64,000 nt of DNA from Lactifluus volemus (Eukaryota > Basidiomycota > Agaricomycetes > Russulales > Russulaceae). A program made the position numbers and the translations under genes. Position 1 is the stretch's first letter; each line of letters opens with the position of its first letter. The stretch is from NCBI GenBank assembly GCA_022376515.1, contig WTXI01000008.1:806001-870000 (forward strand), in the 5' to 3' direction. This document shows, piece by piece, positions 36,200-45,879 of this stretch. A model generated the notes under the pieces. It saw only the letters and a program-made list of their open reading frames with translations, was not told the DNA's origin and searched no databases.

Positions 36200-36680
36200 A
36201 AAGCCTGACTGTCGGGAACGATTACGGAGTCCAATGCGACCGTCGCAGACTCGCAGGTTCTTCGCGGAGTTCATCGCAAACGACCCTTTCCACGCCATGC
36301 CATCCAGGCCATCTGCTGCACAAACCCACGTCAATGGAGGGCAGGGGTGGCCAGATATATTCATCAAAGACACGGTCAAAGCCCTGCAATCTATCGGACA
36401 GATTGCTTCATACATCGCCATACAGATGGATTCACAGTACCGAATACAAATGAACGTATGTACGTCAACCAGCAACTGGAATTTTTGCAGTTCTTCGACA
36501 GTGATGGGACCCAAAGTACGAGGTAGCGACCAGACTGTTACGCATGCCCACCGACGACGAGATTGATGCTGCCCTTGCAACCTGTCCGGCTCTTTGCAAC
36601 AGTTATATTCCCTTGCTTGTCGGAGAAGATTTACCACTGGCATGACCACTGATTGTGGTCTTTGAAGCTAACCGAAACAG
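36200..36680 (+). pseudogene. Decayed fragment of a fungal-type protein kinase (FunK1-like)
   Basis: Across frames one can read FAEFIANDPFH, then GQIASYIAIQMDSQYR and, after shifts, DQTV and PT.DEI-like segments. These resemble, in order, the region N-terminal to the kinase domain in basidiomycete FunK1 proteins (GQI.SYA..Q...QYR). No catalytic kinase motifs are found and the frame is broken. It could instead be an unrelated chance similarity. Confidence 0.4.
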
Positions 36681-36699
36681 GTCTGGTAGCTTGAATTCC

Positions 36700-37300
36700 T
36701 CGTTCTCCAAATGGATACAAACATGAGATTTTCAAAAGGTTGTTGGCCGAGGGTTGTTCAGCAGATGCTGCGTATATGGGAAAACCCACCGGTTGATAAC
36801 TATGCCGTACCCCATATGGACTCTCCTGATTGTGATTCAATAAGTTGGCCATCGCTCGCAATGGCAGCTGAGATCACACGAAAGCAAGTTTGATAGACGC
36901 GACTACATAGGACGGGACGGTGACAGTACAGACATTCACAAGGCCCAACCAGCCCAACAGACCGGGAGGAAGGGGATCACTTCGCAGGTGTCGGGGTAAA
37001 CCACACGATAAATGTAGCTGACGGCGTAAGCGTGAATGTACAATTGGGCCAATGGTAGCAATATGAAAACACGAAAGAGAAAAGGACCATATCCAAGGGG
37101 TAGCCACGAACAAGCAAAATAAATGCAGGTTGGCGAAGGTTGTACCCTGAAAACTACAAGTAAGCATAGCTCGAGTAGAGTGCTGATGAGCAACACGCAC
37201 GAACAAGGGCTAATTTGAATTACGAAGCGGGGGTTTCCCTCGGCTGCGGGACCTCGGGGCCCTTGGTCTTAGCTGTCGATAGGACCCGCAATGAGAGAGG
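36700..37300. other. Intergenic DNA with no recognisable gene
   Basis: No domain-bearing frame. One minus-strand frame (36936-37206) is hydrophobic but has no clear start or splice context. Confidence 0.4.
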
Positions 37301-37311
37301 ATCAAACCAGT

Positions 37312-37494
37312 TTATTTTGAGGTATTGATTGACCACGTACGCTGCTCGGGCTTCCGACTCTTGAAGGGAACAGGCTCATCTCGTATGATCTTGTTAGTGT
37401 CCCGCTTCACGAACATATTGTCCTCAGGGAGGGCAGCCTGAACGCCCACGAGGGCGATGAGAACCATAAGGAAGATAAGGGTGAATCTCTGCAT
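37312..37494 (-). CDS. Small secreted peptide precursor (60 aa) with Kex2-type site
   Basis: Starts MQRFTLIFLMVLIALVGVQA, a textbook signal peptide likely cut after VQA. The mature part begins ALPEDNMFVKR; Lys-Arg is a Kex2-type cleavage site, leaving a 33-residue C-terminal peptide that begins DTNKIIRDEP and has no cysteine. The leader before the start codon is CT/AC-rich and a TATATATA element lies about 100 bp upstream (near 37593), so it looks like a genuine promoter and gene. Not a hydrophobin (no Cys). Function unknown; candidates are a signalling peptide, effector or cell-wall peptide. Confidence 0.6.
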   Translation of the reverse strand: MQRFTLIFLMVLIALVGVQAALPEDNMFVKRDTNKIIRDEPVPFKSRKPEQRTWSINTSK

Positions 37495-37589
37495 CGCAAT
37501 TGTGAGTTTGAGTGACGACAAGGAAGTAGGTAAAGGTGGTAAGTTCAGTGGGTGAAGACGGGCAAATGGTTAGGCAAGGGCATTGGGGC

Positions 37590-37600
37590 TATATATAAGA
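37590..37600 (-). promoter_or_regulatory. TATA box of the small secreted peptide gene
   Basis: TATATATA read on the minus strand, roughly 100 bp upstream of the ATG at 37494, with a pyrimidine-rich leader between. Confidence 0.5.
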
Positions 37601-38303
37601 ATCTGTCGACATATTTTGATTCATGGCGTTCATACAGTCACAGACTCACTGCAGTAATGGGACAGACGAAAGGGATAAGGGTGACAGTGGTCCTAGAGGC
37701 TAGAAGCCTATTCGGTTTTCATTCCTATCAGCACTGAGTCCAACCGTTTTCTGGTTCCTTCCTTTAAAGATCTAGCTACTAGCGAAGGAGGAGGAATGAC
37801 ATAGAACTCATGCACTCCTGGGCCAAAGCGTTCAAGTTAAGTTCCATTTAGAACAAGCACAACTTGAACTCTAGATCTAGCCGGGCAGACACCGCGCTTC
37901 CCAAGCGTGAGACGACGGAAATGGCCAAGTAGATTGAGAATCAAAAGCGGAGAACATGACAGGACTTCAGGGAAGTATGCAACCATTCGGAGGTAGCCCT
38001 GGTGGTGCAAAGAGATGTCCAGGCACCGGTATCACACGCATGGTTCGAATTCGGCCAATCTGTCAGTGTCATCACCTGGGCTCATGCACTCACGGATTAG
38101 CCAGTTTGAGCTGAGCCAAGTCTGGGCGTGGTGACTGCCAGCGAACAGTTATCAACAGTACATGCGCCGCAGTCACGGTGTCACTGGCACATCATCTTAA
38201 GTTGTCTTGCTGTCTTGCTCATTTCTTGCCTCAAATCTTGCCTACTAATATTGAGGATTTGGCCTAGGATTTAGTACATCACTCGCCAAGTTGTTCTTCA
38301 GGC

Positions 38304-38450
38304 ATGGAACTCGTACGAGGAGCGCAAATTGCGATTATAGCCGTCATCCTTTTTGGCATGTCAGTTTCGGCTGTGGGGCAACATGATAAAGGTCACAGTG
38401 ACTTACAACTCATGGACACCGCTTGCTTCTGCGTTCAATCTTTCTACTAG
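38304..38450 (+). CDS. Possible 48-aa secreted peptide
   Basis: ATG at 38304 opens MELVRGAQIAIIAVILFGMS, a signal-peptide-like start, followed by about 25 residues with two cysteines (CFC) and a stop at 38448. It may be the first exon of a longer gene or chance. No promoter element is obvious. Confidence 0.25.
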   Translation: MELVRGAQIAIIAVILFGMSVSAVGQHDKGHSDLQLMDTACFCVQSFY

Positions 38451-38459
38451 TAATCATTC

Positions 38460-39970
38460 ATCCTCCAGCATCAGGTCGCATCAGGAAAAACCTCAGCTGG
38501 TAATCTTGACTAGCATTGCGATAATTGAAGTATCCGCTGCTCGCGATCGCCTAAGACACATAAGTAAACAAACAATACAATAGCCTGCTCGCTAGAAATT
38601 CCCTCGGCTAAAATGCAACTAGCGAGCACCATTCTTTTTGTCAAAAATGGGTCATTCATTTCTCGGCTAAAATCAGCTAGTGAGTACTAAGTAGCATTGG
38701 TTTGAAATTTCTCCAACTCGGTACATTATACATGTCTTCATCAATAAACATGTTTACTGCGGCCGAATTCAGTTGATCTCGGTCTTCTGCTGCTGCTGTC
38801 GAGCTGCCCGTCACCGAGATTGACGTCTATCACATGGTGGTGGTGCACCAGAAAATATGGATGCAGATCCGGTGCCGTCGTAAGCTTCATACCCATATGG
38901 AACCGGTATACCAGATGCGTGAGAAGTTGCGCGGCTGGGTTTGGGATCGTCGGACTTGGGCTAAAATAGGACCTCGGGCTTAGGCGGAGGAGTCAGGCCT
39001 CAGGTGACAGAGATACTGCGGATGGCGGTATGGGAGGGGTCGTAGGATAAGGGCAGATGCCAATTGATCATACAGTCCGGCAAACGTGTGATGCACGCGA
39101 TCGTGGGTTCCCGATCCAACAGTGGGTGTAGGGGAGAGTAGACTCTGCGTCTGGCCACGACCTTGCGTTGGACTTTTGACTGTATTCGAGGCCACCTAAT
39201 TGGGTTGGTTCATGAAAACTAAAAAAACAGCGTGGCATCTTGTGCAAGCAGACAACTGAGGCTGTAACCATTTTAAAATTCCTCGTAAATCGAACATCCC
39301 GAGATGTGTTTATGTTACTGCATCATCCCTTCACCTGTAATGACAAAACGTCAATGCGTCTCTAGCAAGCAAGGTTGCTGACAACATCGCCGGCGCTTTC
39401 CCGAGTGAGTACATGTGAGCATTGTCAAGGGAAGTTGTCGGTAGCTTCGTTTCGTGCATCGTGTTGATGACTGGGTAGTCACGGAGTGTAATATCCGGCT
39501 TGGCGCTGAGAATGCACGGACGTTGAAACCGTCACGACTGCCTTTCATTTCGCTTAGCCTTGTGGCCTGGATGCCACTTTGTTATTTTTTGGGGACAAGG
39601 GAGCTCGTCAAATTTCAATAAGTCGTTGCGTGGCCCGGAAGGTGAGAAAAAGAAGCGAGGTGCCGTGTGAAAAAAAAGCGGAAAATACCCTTGTTCTCTC
39701 TGTCAGTGCGATGCTAACTTTAAAGGTAACAATCGCATGTCGTCACTTTCCCCTTCCTTGTACCAGCTTGGGGCTGTTACCTGAGCGCGTGGAAGGCGAC
39801 GTGAAGAATTATTTTCAACTCAATCACTTCAAGCGTGAGTCCCTGACCTTGTAGACCACAGTTTAGTGGCCCGCGCATGCCTCACCTTGTTGCACGTAAC
39901 CGTCCTCAGTGAGCGTCTGCTATATATTATCTTGTCCTAGTATGATGGAATTACCTCGTGTTTTACCTTT
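38460..39970. other. Intergenic DNA with no recognisable gene
   Basis: Short frames on both strands show no domain. It ends at the F-box-like gene. Confidence 0.45.
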
Positions 39971-39981
39971 CACTTGGAGTC

Positions 39982-41828
39982 ATGGAAGGCATGGTATGTC
40001 ACTTTGTTTTATCATACCGCTTCCTTCCCTCCCCATCCCCCACATTTCCCACACTGATTCCCACCACACCTAGGACGTAGACGATGTTTTGGCTAACTTC
40101 TCTTTCCTCAATATCCACGTTACCAACGAAAATACCCAGCTTGTTCCTCGAGAAGCACTGGTGGCTGATGTACACTCTAAAACCGTTGGACACGAACGGC
40201 CCTTTCCCTTCCTCTCCCTTCCCTGGCTAGCCAAATGGCGTGTCTACTCATATCTCTCTTCGAGAGATTGTTTGGGGCTCTCTCGCACCTGTCGCCATAT
40301 GTACAAGTTCAACACGTTTGCATACACCCACTTGCAGTTCCTGCCACCAAACACCCTCTACTCCCTCACGCACTCCATTTGCCAGCTCACCAAGGTTCTT
40401 GCGTGCTCGCCGCACTATGCAGAAGCGATGCGGACTATGCGCATCGTCGGCTATAGTCCGTCAGATGTTCCCGACGGCTGTGATCACGAAGTATTCTATA
40501 AGACCCTGGACGAGGGCGTCATGGCTTTGCTTGAGCACGGGCGGCATATTTATTCACTTACGCTCGATCTCAACCTGACAGGGGCGATCAACTTTTTCCC
40601 CAAGACGTTTACAAAGCTCTTGCAACTTCCCACCATTCGCCATCTGCGTCTCGCGACATTTATGCCTCCCTCGTATTTTCCAGAGAGTATCCTCCCACCC
40701 GAGATCCAGGAACCACCGGCGCATGAACGGTTATGCTTGAGCGTTTGCAGCGGCAGCTGGGTGCCGATGGTTGTGCGCAATCCACGCAAATTACGCTGGT
40801 TCGCGCTCTCGATGTTCGACAAGAACTTGGAGGCGGGAAATGAAGTGTGGGCCAGGACGTTGCATCAAGTTGCAGAGGCAGCTACTGAGCTCGAGACCCT
40901 TGTGCTGAATGGAAGAAACTACCTTTTTGCCGACGTGCTCGGGCAGATACTCCAATCTGGATTTGTAGGTGGTTTCATAGCCGTTCCTCTCTGTCAGTCA
41001 GCAAGCTAATAAGTAAGGCCAATAGGATCGCGGAGTTCTCGGGAAGCTGCGATCACTTTCAGTAAACACGAGCACCTTGAGTCTATTGAGCCTCCGGCAG
41101 CTTTTTTCAGGTTTCTCTCAATCTGCCGTCACGCACTTAAGGATAGTCGTCAATCACAATGGAAGATGGCTCCACGACTTTGGTCCACAGTATATTTTTG
41201 AGCTATCCGAGCTCGTTCCAAACCTCGAAGAGATCTCACTCGACCAAGTAGGAATGGCAAAAGCCTCACCGCTACCAGGACATCTGGTTAGTACCTCACT
41301 TGGAATGAATGGCACTCGTTCGAGCGGGAAGTCTCATTTCTTTCTCATAAGGGTACATGGGGCGAAGCATTTCGAATGTTCAAGAAACTTCGCCGCATTG
41401 CTTTCGCCAGCATGTTTGTTCTTGATTTACTTTGTTCACAGACAGCTATTGATGACGAAGATGATGACGAAGCGTATGAAGAGGCGGAAACGAGTGGGAG
41501 TGAAAACCCTGGCATGGATGTAGATGACGGCGATGATGAGGGAGATGAAATTAAGGATGAGAAGGACGGTGACGACAGTTTGGTGCCCAATCTTGTCCAA
41601 CTTGGTGTCTGGGCAGATATGTTTCTCGATGAACATTTACGGATGCTCGCACCCTTTGCAGAAATCTGGTTCCTTGATAGTCGCTTCGGAGGTCAGACTG
41701 CTACTGGATATGACCAGCGGGTGATGGAGGGTGAGGATGGAAGAATGGAATTCATGATCTATTGTCGTCACAAAAGGAAGCGGAATGGGTGGTGGTGGGG
41801 TGAACATGACCCGGTACCGTTAGACTAG
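39982..41828 (+). CDS. F-box-like protein with leucine-rich region and acidic insert
   Basis: Exons: 39982-39993, 40074-40964, 41026-41286 and 41352-41828, all in phase (546 aa). After a short N-terminus, LSLPWLAKWRVYSYLSSRDC with LGLSRTCRHMYKF looks like an F-box, the Skp1-binding part of SCF ubiquitin ligases. The rest has irregular leucine-rich segments (IRHLRLATFMPPSYFPE; LETLVLNG; LSVNTSTLSLLSLRQL) like agaric F-box proteins, and a strongly acidic stretch of about 50 residues (DDEDDDEAYEEAET onward). The tiny first exon (MEGM) is the least certain part. The target is unknown. Confidence 0.75.
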
Positions 41829-41851
41829 CCTCTTAACTACTGTACAGTCAC

Positions 41852-41910
41852 TGATTACGAGGGAGCACGCGACACGGTACGCATACGTATCGAGTGCTCC
41901 CTCGTAATCA
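41852..41910. repeat. 17-bp perfect hairpin between F-box and BAG2 genes
   Basis: Left arm 41852-41868 (TGATTACGAGGGAGCAC) and right arm 41894-41910 are perfect reverse complements, with a 25-nt loop. Outside the arms, TACTGTAC and GTACAGTA extend the symmetry after a small gap. It lies just 3' of the F-box stop codon. It could be an RNA hairpin in the 3' UTR, a terminator-like structure or a small inverted-repeat element. Confidence 0.8.
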
Positions 41911-42019
41911 CGTACAGTAATCTTCGCTTACTAACATAAGCGCTCTTGTTACCCATTTCGGAAATTCTAGCATGTTCTCAATCACTCGATTCCTTTCGCG
42001 AAATCTCGACCTTTGGAAC

Positions 42020-42026
42020 TATAAAA
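42020..42026 (+). promoter_or_regulatory. TATA box of BAG paralog 2
   Basis: TATAAAA 64 bp upstream of the chosen start codon at 42090. It also argues against using the in-frame upstream start at 41946. Confidence 0.6.
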
Positions 42027-42089
42027 TGCTCACTTCAGCACCACTTCATAAAGTCAAACCTCTTTTTCCGAATCTTCCAACTCGATATC

Positions 42090-43889
42090 ATGCTCAGCTT
42101 TTATTCCTCCACACCCATCTACTCCCGTCATCGCCTCTCATACCCAGATGAGGCCTTGGCTTACGCACCGTCTTATTCCTCTTACTTTCCACGGGTCACC
42201 GATCCCAGGACACGCTATCGTCGAGCTTTAGCCGAGTACCTCGCCGCTGAAGACGAATACAATGGGGTGCTCCGTGCTCGCGAAGAAGCGGTTTTAAGGG
42301 CCCGCGTCAAGGCTATCCGTCAAGAACAAGCACGCTTACTCCAGGCGCGACGGCTGGAGCACGCACTTGCTACGACACGGATAGCGCAATTCTTACCAGC
42401 GGATGATCTTTCACCTCCGCATCTCGTTCCCGTCGTATGCAGCCCGCCCAAACAATACGTAGCATCCATACCTGATGTCCGGGCCTCGGAGAGGTCGCCG
42501 GAACATGCTTCCTATGTGGATGGGGCTAGGTTTTGGAAGGAGTTGTTTGGGTCGCTTTTCGATTCTGCCCACCAGCCTGAGCCTACCGTTGAGGGAAAGG
42601 TATGTCGCCACATCGCGTCATCAATGTTCACCCACCAGCACCGTCCTAACACACCCGATAAGGTACAGCCAGATCACAGTTCTAAGGAGAACGAGGCCAC
42701 AATGTCAACCTTGGAGTCTCTTCTTCGAGATCGATTGGAAAGCACGGCTGGCGATGAAGAAGTCCAAGACGTGGCGCGTACTATTCTCCGTCGCCTTGAC
42801 GAACAATCCACTTCTTTGACTGGTGTTACCGAGTCATCTCCAGCAGTGTGCCCTTCAGAAGTAAGTCGTTGCCCTACGACTTCCTTCATTCGATCGTTAC
42901 TAACGGCGTCATCGCTGCAGCCCTTAGAGGGTGCCGACCTATCTCGCTCCGATGCTCTCCAAGGCGCTTCTGCTGAGGTCGCAAAGGCGTCCTTCAAAGC
43001 TCACCGCGCCGCAACGCTGGAAGACCCTGCTTCCCCCGTTTCCAAGACATCCTCTTCTTCCCTCAAGACTATCCAAGACATACACACCAGTCTGACCAAA
43101 CTGTCTGCGGATTTTTCTCTTCCGTCCTCACTCGAATTCTCTGACGACGAAGAGGACGGATTGGCATACTCATCCATCAATGCCTCCGTCAGATTATATG
43201 AGCATGCGCTTGACGATTTGTTGGTACAGCTCGATGCAGTCGAGAGCGATGGTGATGAAGAGGTGCGAGAGTTGAGGAGATCCGCCGTGAAGGAGGTGGA
43301 GAAGGCGATCGAAGACGTCGAGAGGAAGGTTAGAGAGGCGAAAGAAGTTGCAGAACAAGGCAAAAAGCTTGACGCAGATGTCCCCCCCGCTGCGACTGAC
43401 CTTTTTGCTCAAGACGATGAGGTGGTCGGACAACCGGAGTCCGAGCCGGCGGCGATCGACGGCGGCAAGCCTCAGGAGGCCGGACCTTCCCAACTGAAAT
43501 CTGGCGACGATTGCGAGGATGAAGCCTGCAGCAGCTGCAGCTGCCGCTCGAGTTCGGTCTCGTTCGATATGCCGCACATTGAAGTCGTTTCACCCGACGA
43601 CGATAATACGTCACCCAAGCTTGACATCGTTTCGCCCCCGACGCCATCTCTTGCGGCTGAAGCCGAGTTTTCCTGCGTCTGCACCAACGAAGCTACAGGT
43701 GCATCTCCGGAAAAATCACCTGCTGTCACACCACTGGTCGAGTCGCCTGCGGAATTTGCTACTCCCATCCTTGGTGCTATTGCTCCGTCATCTACCCCAG
43801 TGCGACCCCCTTCAGCATCACCTGGCGAAGGGCTTTCTGTTCTACTCCTCAGGTCTGAAGGAGATGATGATGAATGGACTGAAGTTTAA
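42090..43889 (+). CDS. BAG-domain co-chaperone-like protein, paralog 2
   Basis: Exons: 42090-42599, 42663-42860 and 42921-43889 (558 aa). Starts MLSFYSSTPIYSRHRLSYPD, then DPRTRYRRALAEYLAAEDEY and an Arg/Ala/Glu-rich coiled coil, as in paralog 1. The BAG-like bundle is ALDDLLVQLDAVESDGDEEV followed by LRRSAVKEVEKAIEDVERKV, 24 of about 40 positions being the same as paralog 1 by eye. It has an acidic Ser-rich tail ending DEWTEV, against DGWSKV in paralog 1. Introns are 63 and 60 nt, again multiples of three. A likely Hsp70 co-chaperone or scaffold. The two genes are about 8.7 kb apart on the same strand. Confidence 0.82.
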   Translation: MLSFYSSTPIYSRHRLSYPDEALAYAPSYSSYFPRVTDPRTRYRRALAEYLAAEDEYNGVLRAREEAVLRARVKAIRQEQARLLQARRLEHALATTRIAQFLPADDLSPPHLVPVVCSPPKQYVASIPDVRASERSPEHASYVDGARFWKELFGSLFDSAHQPEPTVEGKVCRHIASSMFTHQHRPNTPDKVQPDHSSKENEATMSTLESLLRDRLESTAGDEEVQDVARTILRRLDEQSTSLTGVTESSPAVCPSEVSRCPTTSFIRSLLTASSLQPLEGADLSRSDALQGASAEVAKASFKAHRAATLEDPASPVSKTSSSSLKTIQDIHTSLTKLSADFSLPSSLEFSDDEEDGLAYSSINASVRLYEHALDDLLVQLDAVESDGDEEVRELRRSAVKEVEKAIEDVERKVREAKEVAEQGKKLDADVPPAATDLFAQDDEVVGQPESEPAAIDGGKPQEAGPSQLKSGDDCEDEACSSCSCRSSSVSFDMPHIEVVSPDDDNTSPKLDIVSPPTPSLAAEAEFSCVCTNEATGASPEKSPAVTPLVESPAEFATPILGAIAPSSTPVRPPSASPGEGLSVLLLRSEGDDDEWTEV

Positions 43890-44015
43890 GGCACCTGTAG
43901 AATAGCGATATTGGTTTCTGAACTTGTTCACTGTGTTATGTACTACATTTCATACTCTTAAAGGCCTTGTATGGCCGCTGTGCATGCAAAACGAATTCAA
44001 ATTTCATGTGTAATT

Positions 44016-45734
44016 TCAAATACAGTGGCTATTAGTGTCCCCATTGTTCCCCATCTCCCCCAGCATTTTGATGTACAGACGACGCCTGAGATCCAGATTG
44101 GACTGCAAAATCCCTTCTGAAGTTGCAGCAGGTTGGGCTATCAGCATGTTCAACAAGTTGAACTTCTGTTCCTGTGTGAGAAAATCATCAGTACTGATGA
44201 GGTTGATCGCCTGTTCACGAGCAGTAAGAGGTCTCAAAGAAGCTTGTGTGATGGACAGGTGAATGACGTCAATAAGTCTGTTGATTACGGTTTGCAGTCC
44301 ATATATGGCAACAGGAGCTGATTGCGCCTCGGGGACCCTTCGCAATGTGTCAGGGGTGGATGCAGCGGGAGAGGACATGGCAGCAGTGGAAGGGGGTAAC
44401 ACCATGGAGAGAAGATCTGATAGTTGGGATTGATTTGTGTCGTCTCGAGGTTTGTCGAGCATAATACATTGTCGTTTGTTAGCGTCCACATTGTTCCCCA
44501 TCTCCCTCAGCATTTTGATGTACAGACGACGCCTGAGATCCAGATTGGACTGCAAAATCTCTTCTGAAGTTGCAGCAGGTTGGGCTATCAGCATGTTCAA
44601 CAAGTTGAACTTCTGTTCATGTGTAAGAAAATCATCAGTATTGATGAGGTTGATGGCCTGTTCACGAGAAGTAAGAGGTCTCAAAGAAGCTTGTGTGATG
44701 GACAGGTGAATGACGTCAATGAGTCTGTTGATTAGTATGGTTACAGTTTGCAGTCCATAGATGGCAACAGGAGCTGATTGCGCCTCGGGGACCCTTCGCA
44801 ATGTGTCAGGGGTGGATGCAGCAGGAGAGGAGATGGCAGCAGTGGAAGGGGGTAACGCCATGGAGAGAGAATCTGATAGTTGGGATTGATTTGTGTCATC
44901 TCGAGCAGAACACTTTCGTTTGTTGGTTGATCCACCGCTGCATGACAGGTTCGCATTGGCATCGCTGTCTTGGTCCGCCTCAAGTATGATACATCGTCGT
45001 TTGCGGGTTGGAGCATCGTCTTCATCGTTCTCCATGGATACACTTGTCACCGCGCCCGAATCCTGATATTAAGAAGTTCATTGTTGTCAGAATCAAGAGG
45101 AGGTGACGAGAGAAAGCATGTTGTCCTACATTCAGCATTATTGCATGGACCTTATCGTAGTACTCCCAACCAGAGTTTCTAAATTTTTTCATACGTGAAT
45201 TACCCTAAGAATAAGGCATCAGATATAATGCAAAAGTTGAAATTAAACATACCTTCTGGCTAACGTAGCTGTCCCAAACGGCTGCGGCACTTGACCCTTC
45301 AATACCAGCACCGTTCTCATTGTCCCAATGGGTCCCCGGAATATTCTGATATTTCCGAATCGCGGCATAGATAGTCTTGATCTGGGGGATCATGTGCAAC
45401 AATGAGTCAAAGGCGGCGAAAGCGCTGTGGGAGAACTCACTTTTTCCCATCTCGTCTTGCAATGCATCCCAGCCTTATCGACACCCGCTTCCAAAAAGGG
45501 TTCAATAACACCCGCAGCCTCATTAAAAGTCCCGTTCTTGAAATTTCCTCCATTTCCCACCTCGAAACTACGTTGATGGAGATAGTCAACAAGAACAGCT
45601 GTCTCTCTTGGACACCATATAGCCTTGTCCATTTCTTCTTCTTGAGCCACTAAAACGGCGGCATAAGTAGCACCGATAGCAGCGAGAGCAGCGGCGAAAA
45701 TAATAAGTCTACGTCTGTGAGTCTCTTGATCCAT
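44016..45734 (-). CDS. Myb/SANT-like domain protein with internal tandem duplication
   Basis: Exons: 45734-45441, 45381-45253, 45204-45130 and 45062-44016, in phase (514 aa). The N-terminus may be membrane-inserted (LIIFAAALAAIGATYAAVLV). A Myb/SANT-like DNA-binding domain follows: WCPRETAVLVDYLHQR, HCKTRWEK, IYAAIRKYQNIPGTHWDNE, VWDSYVSQKG, FRNSGWEYYDKVHAIM. This domain type is common in basidiomycetes and in PIF/Harbinger transposon accessory proteins. The C-terminal half is two copies of a unit of about 150 residues (TNQSQLSD ... RRRLYIKML). No transposase is adjacent, so it is probably a host gene or domesticated. Its start lies 145 bp from RPO41. Confidence 0.8.
44030..44935 (-). repeat. 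Tandem duplication of about 447 bp inside the Myb/SANT gene
   Basis: Two direct copies, roughly 44040-44450 and 44487-44900. For example TTGTTCCCCATCTCCC recurs with a 447-bp offset, and GAGATCCAGATTGGACTGCA follows in both. Differences are a few substitutions and a 9-nt insertion, so the frame is kept. The high identity implies a recent event. Confidence 0.9.
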
Positions 45735-45879
45735 TGTACGTATGTTAGCTACATATGGTAGCGAGGCTTCTTAAAAGCGGCGATCTGCCTGGGAAATGAT
45801 TATATCATCCAATTTGAAGAGAAAAAGAGCCTCTTGCCAGGCTCATATATGCGGGTGCTCGACTCGACTCAACTCGACG
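45735..45879. promoter_or_regulatory. Shared divergent promoter region, Myb/SANT gene / RPO41
   Basis: 145 bp between the two start codons (45734 minus and 45880 plus). No clear TATA box. RPO41 is constitutive in other fungi, so the Myb gene may share its open chromatin. Confidence 0.45.

Noticed and set aside
41955..41985. Possible heat-shock element (TTC/GAA runs) upstream of BAG paralog 2
   Set aside because: The spacing between TTC and GAA is one base, not the two needed for a standard element.
41946..42089. Upstream in-frame start extending BAG paralog 2
   Set aside because: It would precede a good TATAAAA box, and the extra residues do not match paralog 1.
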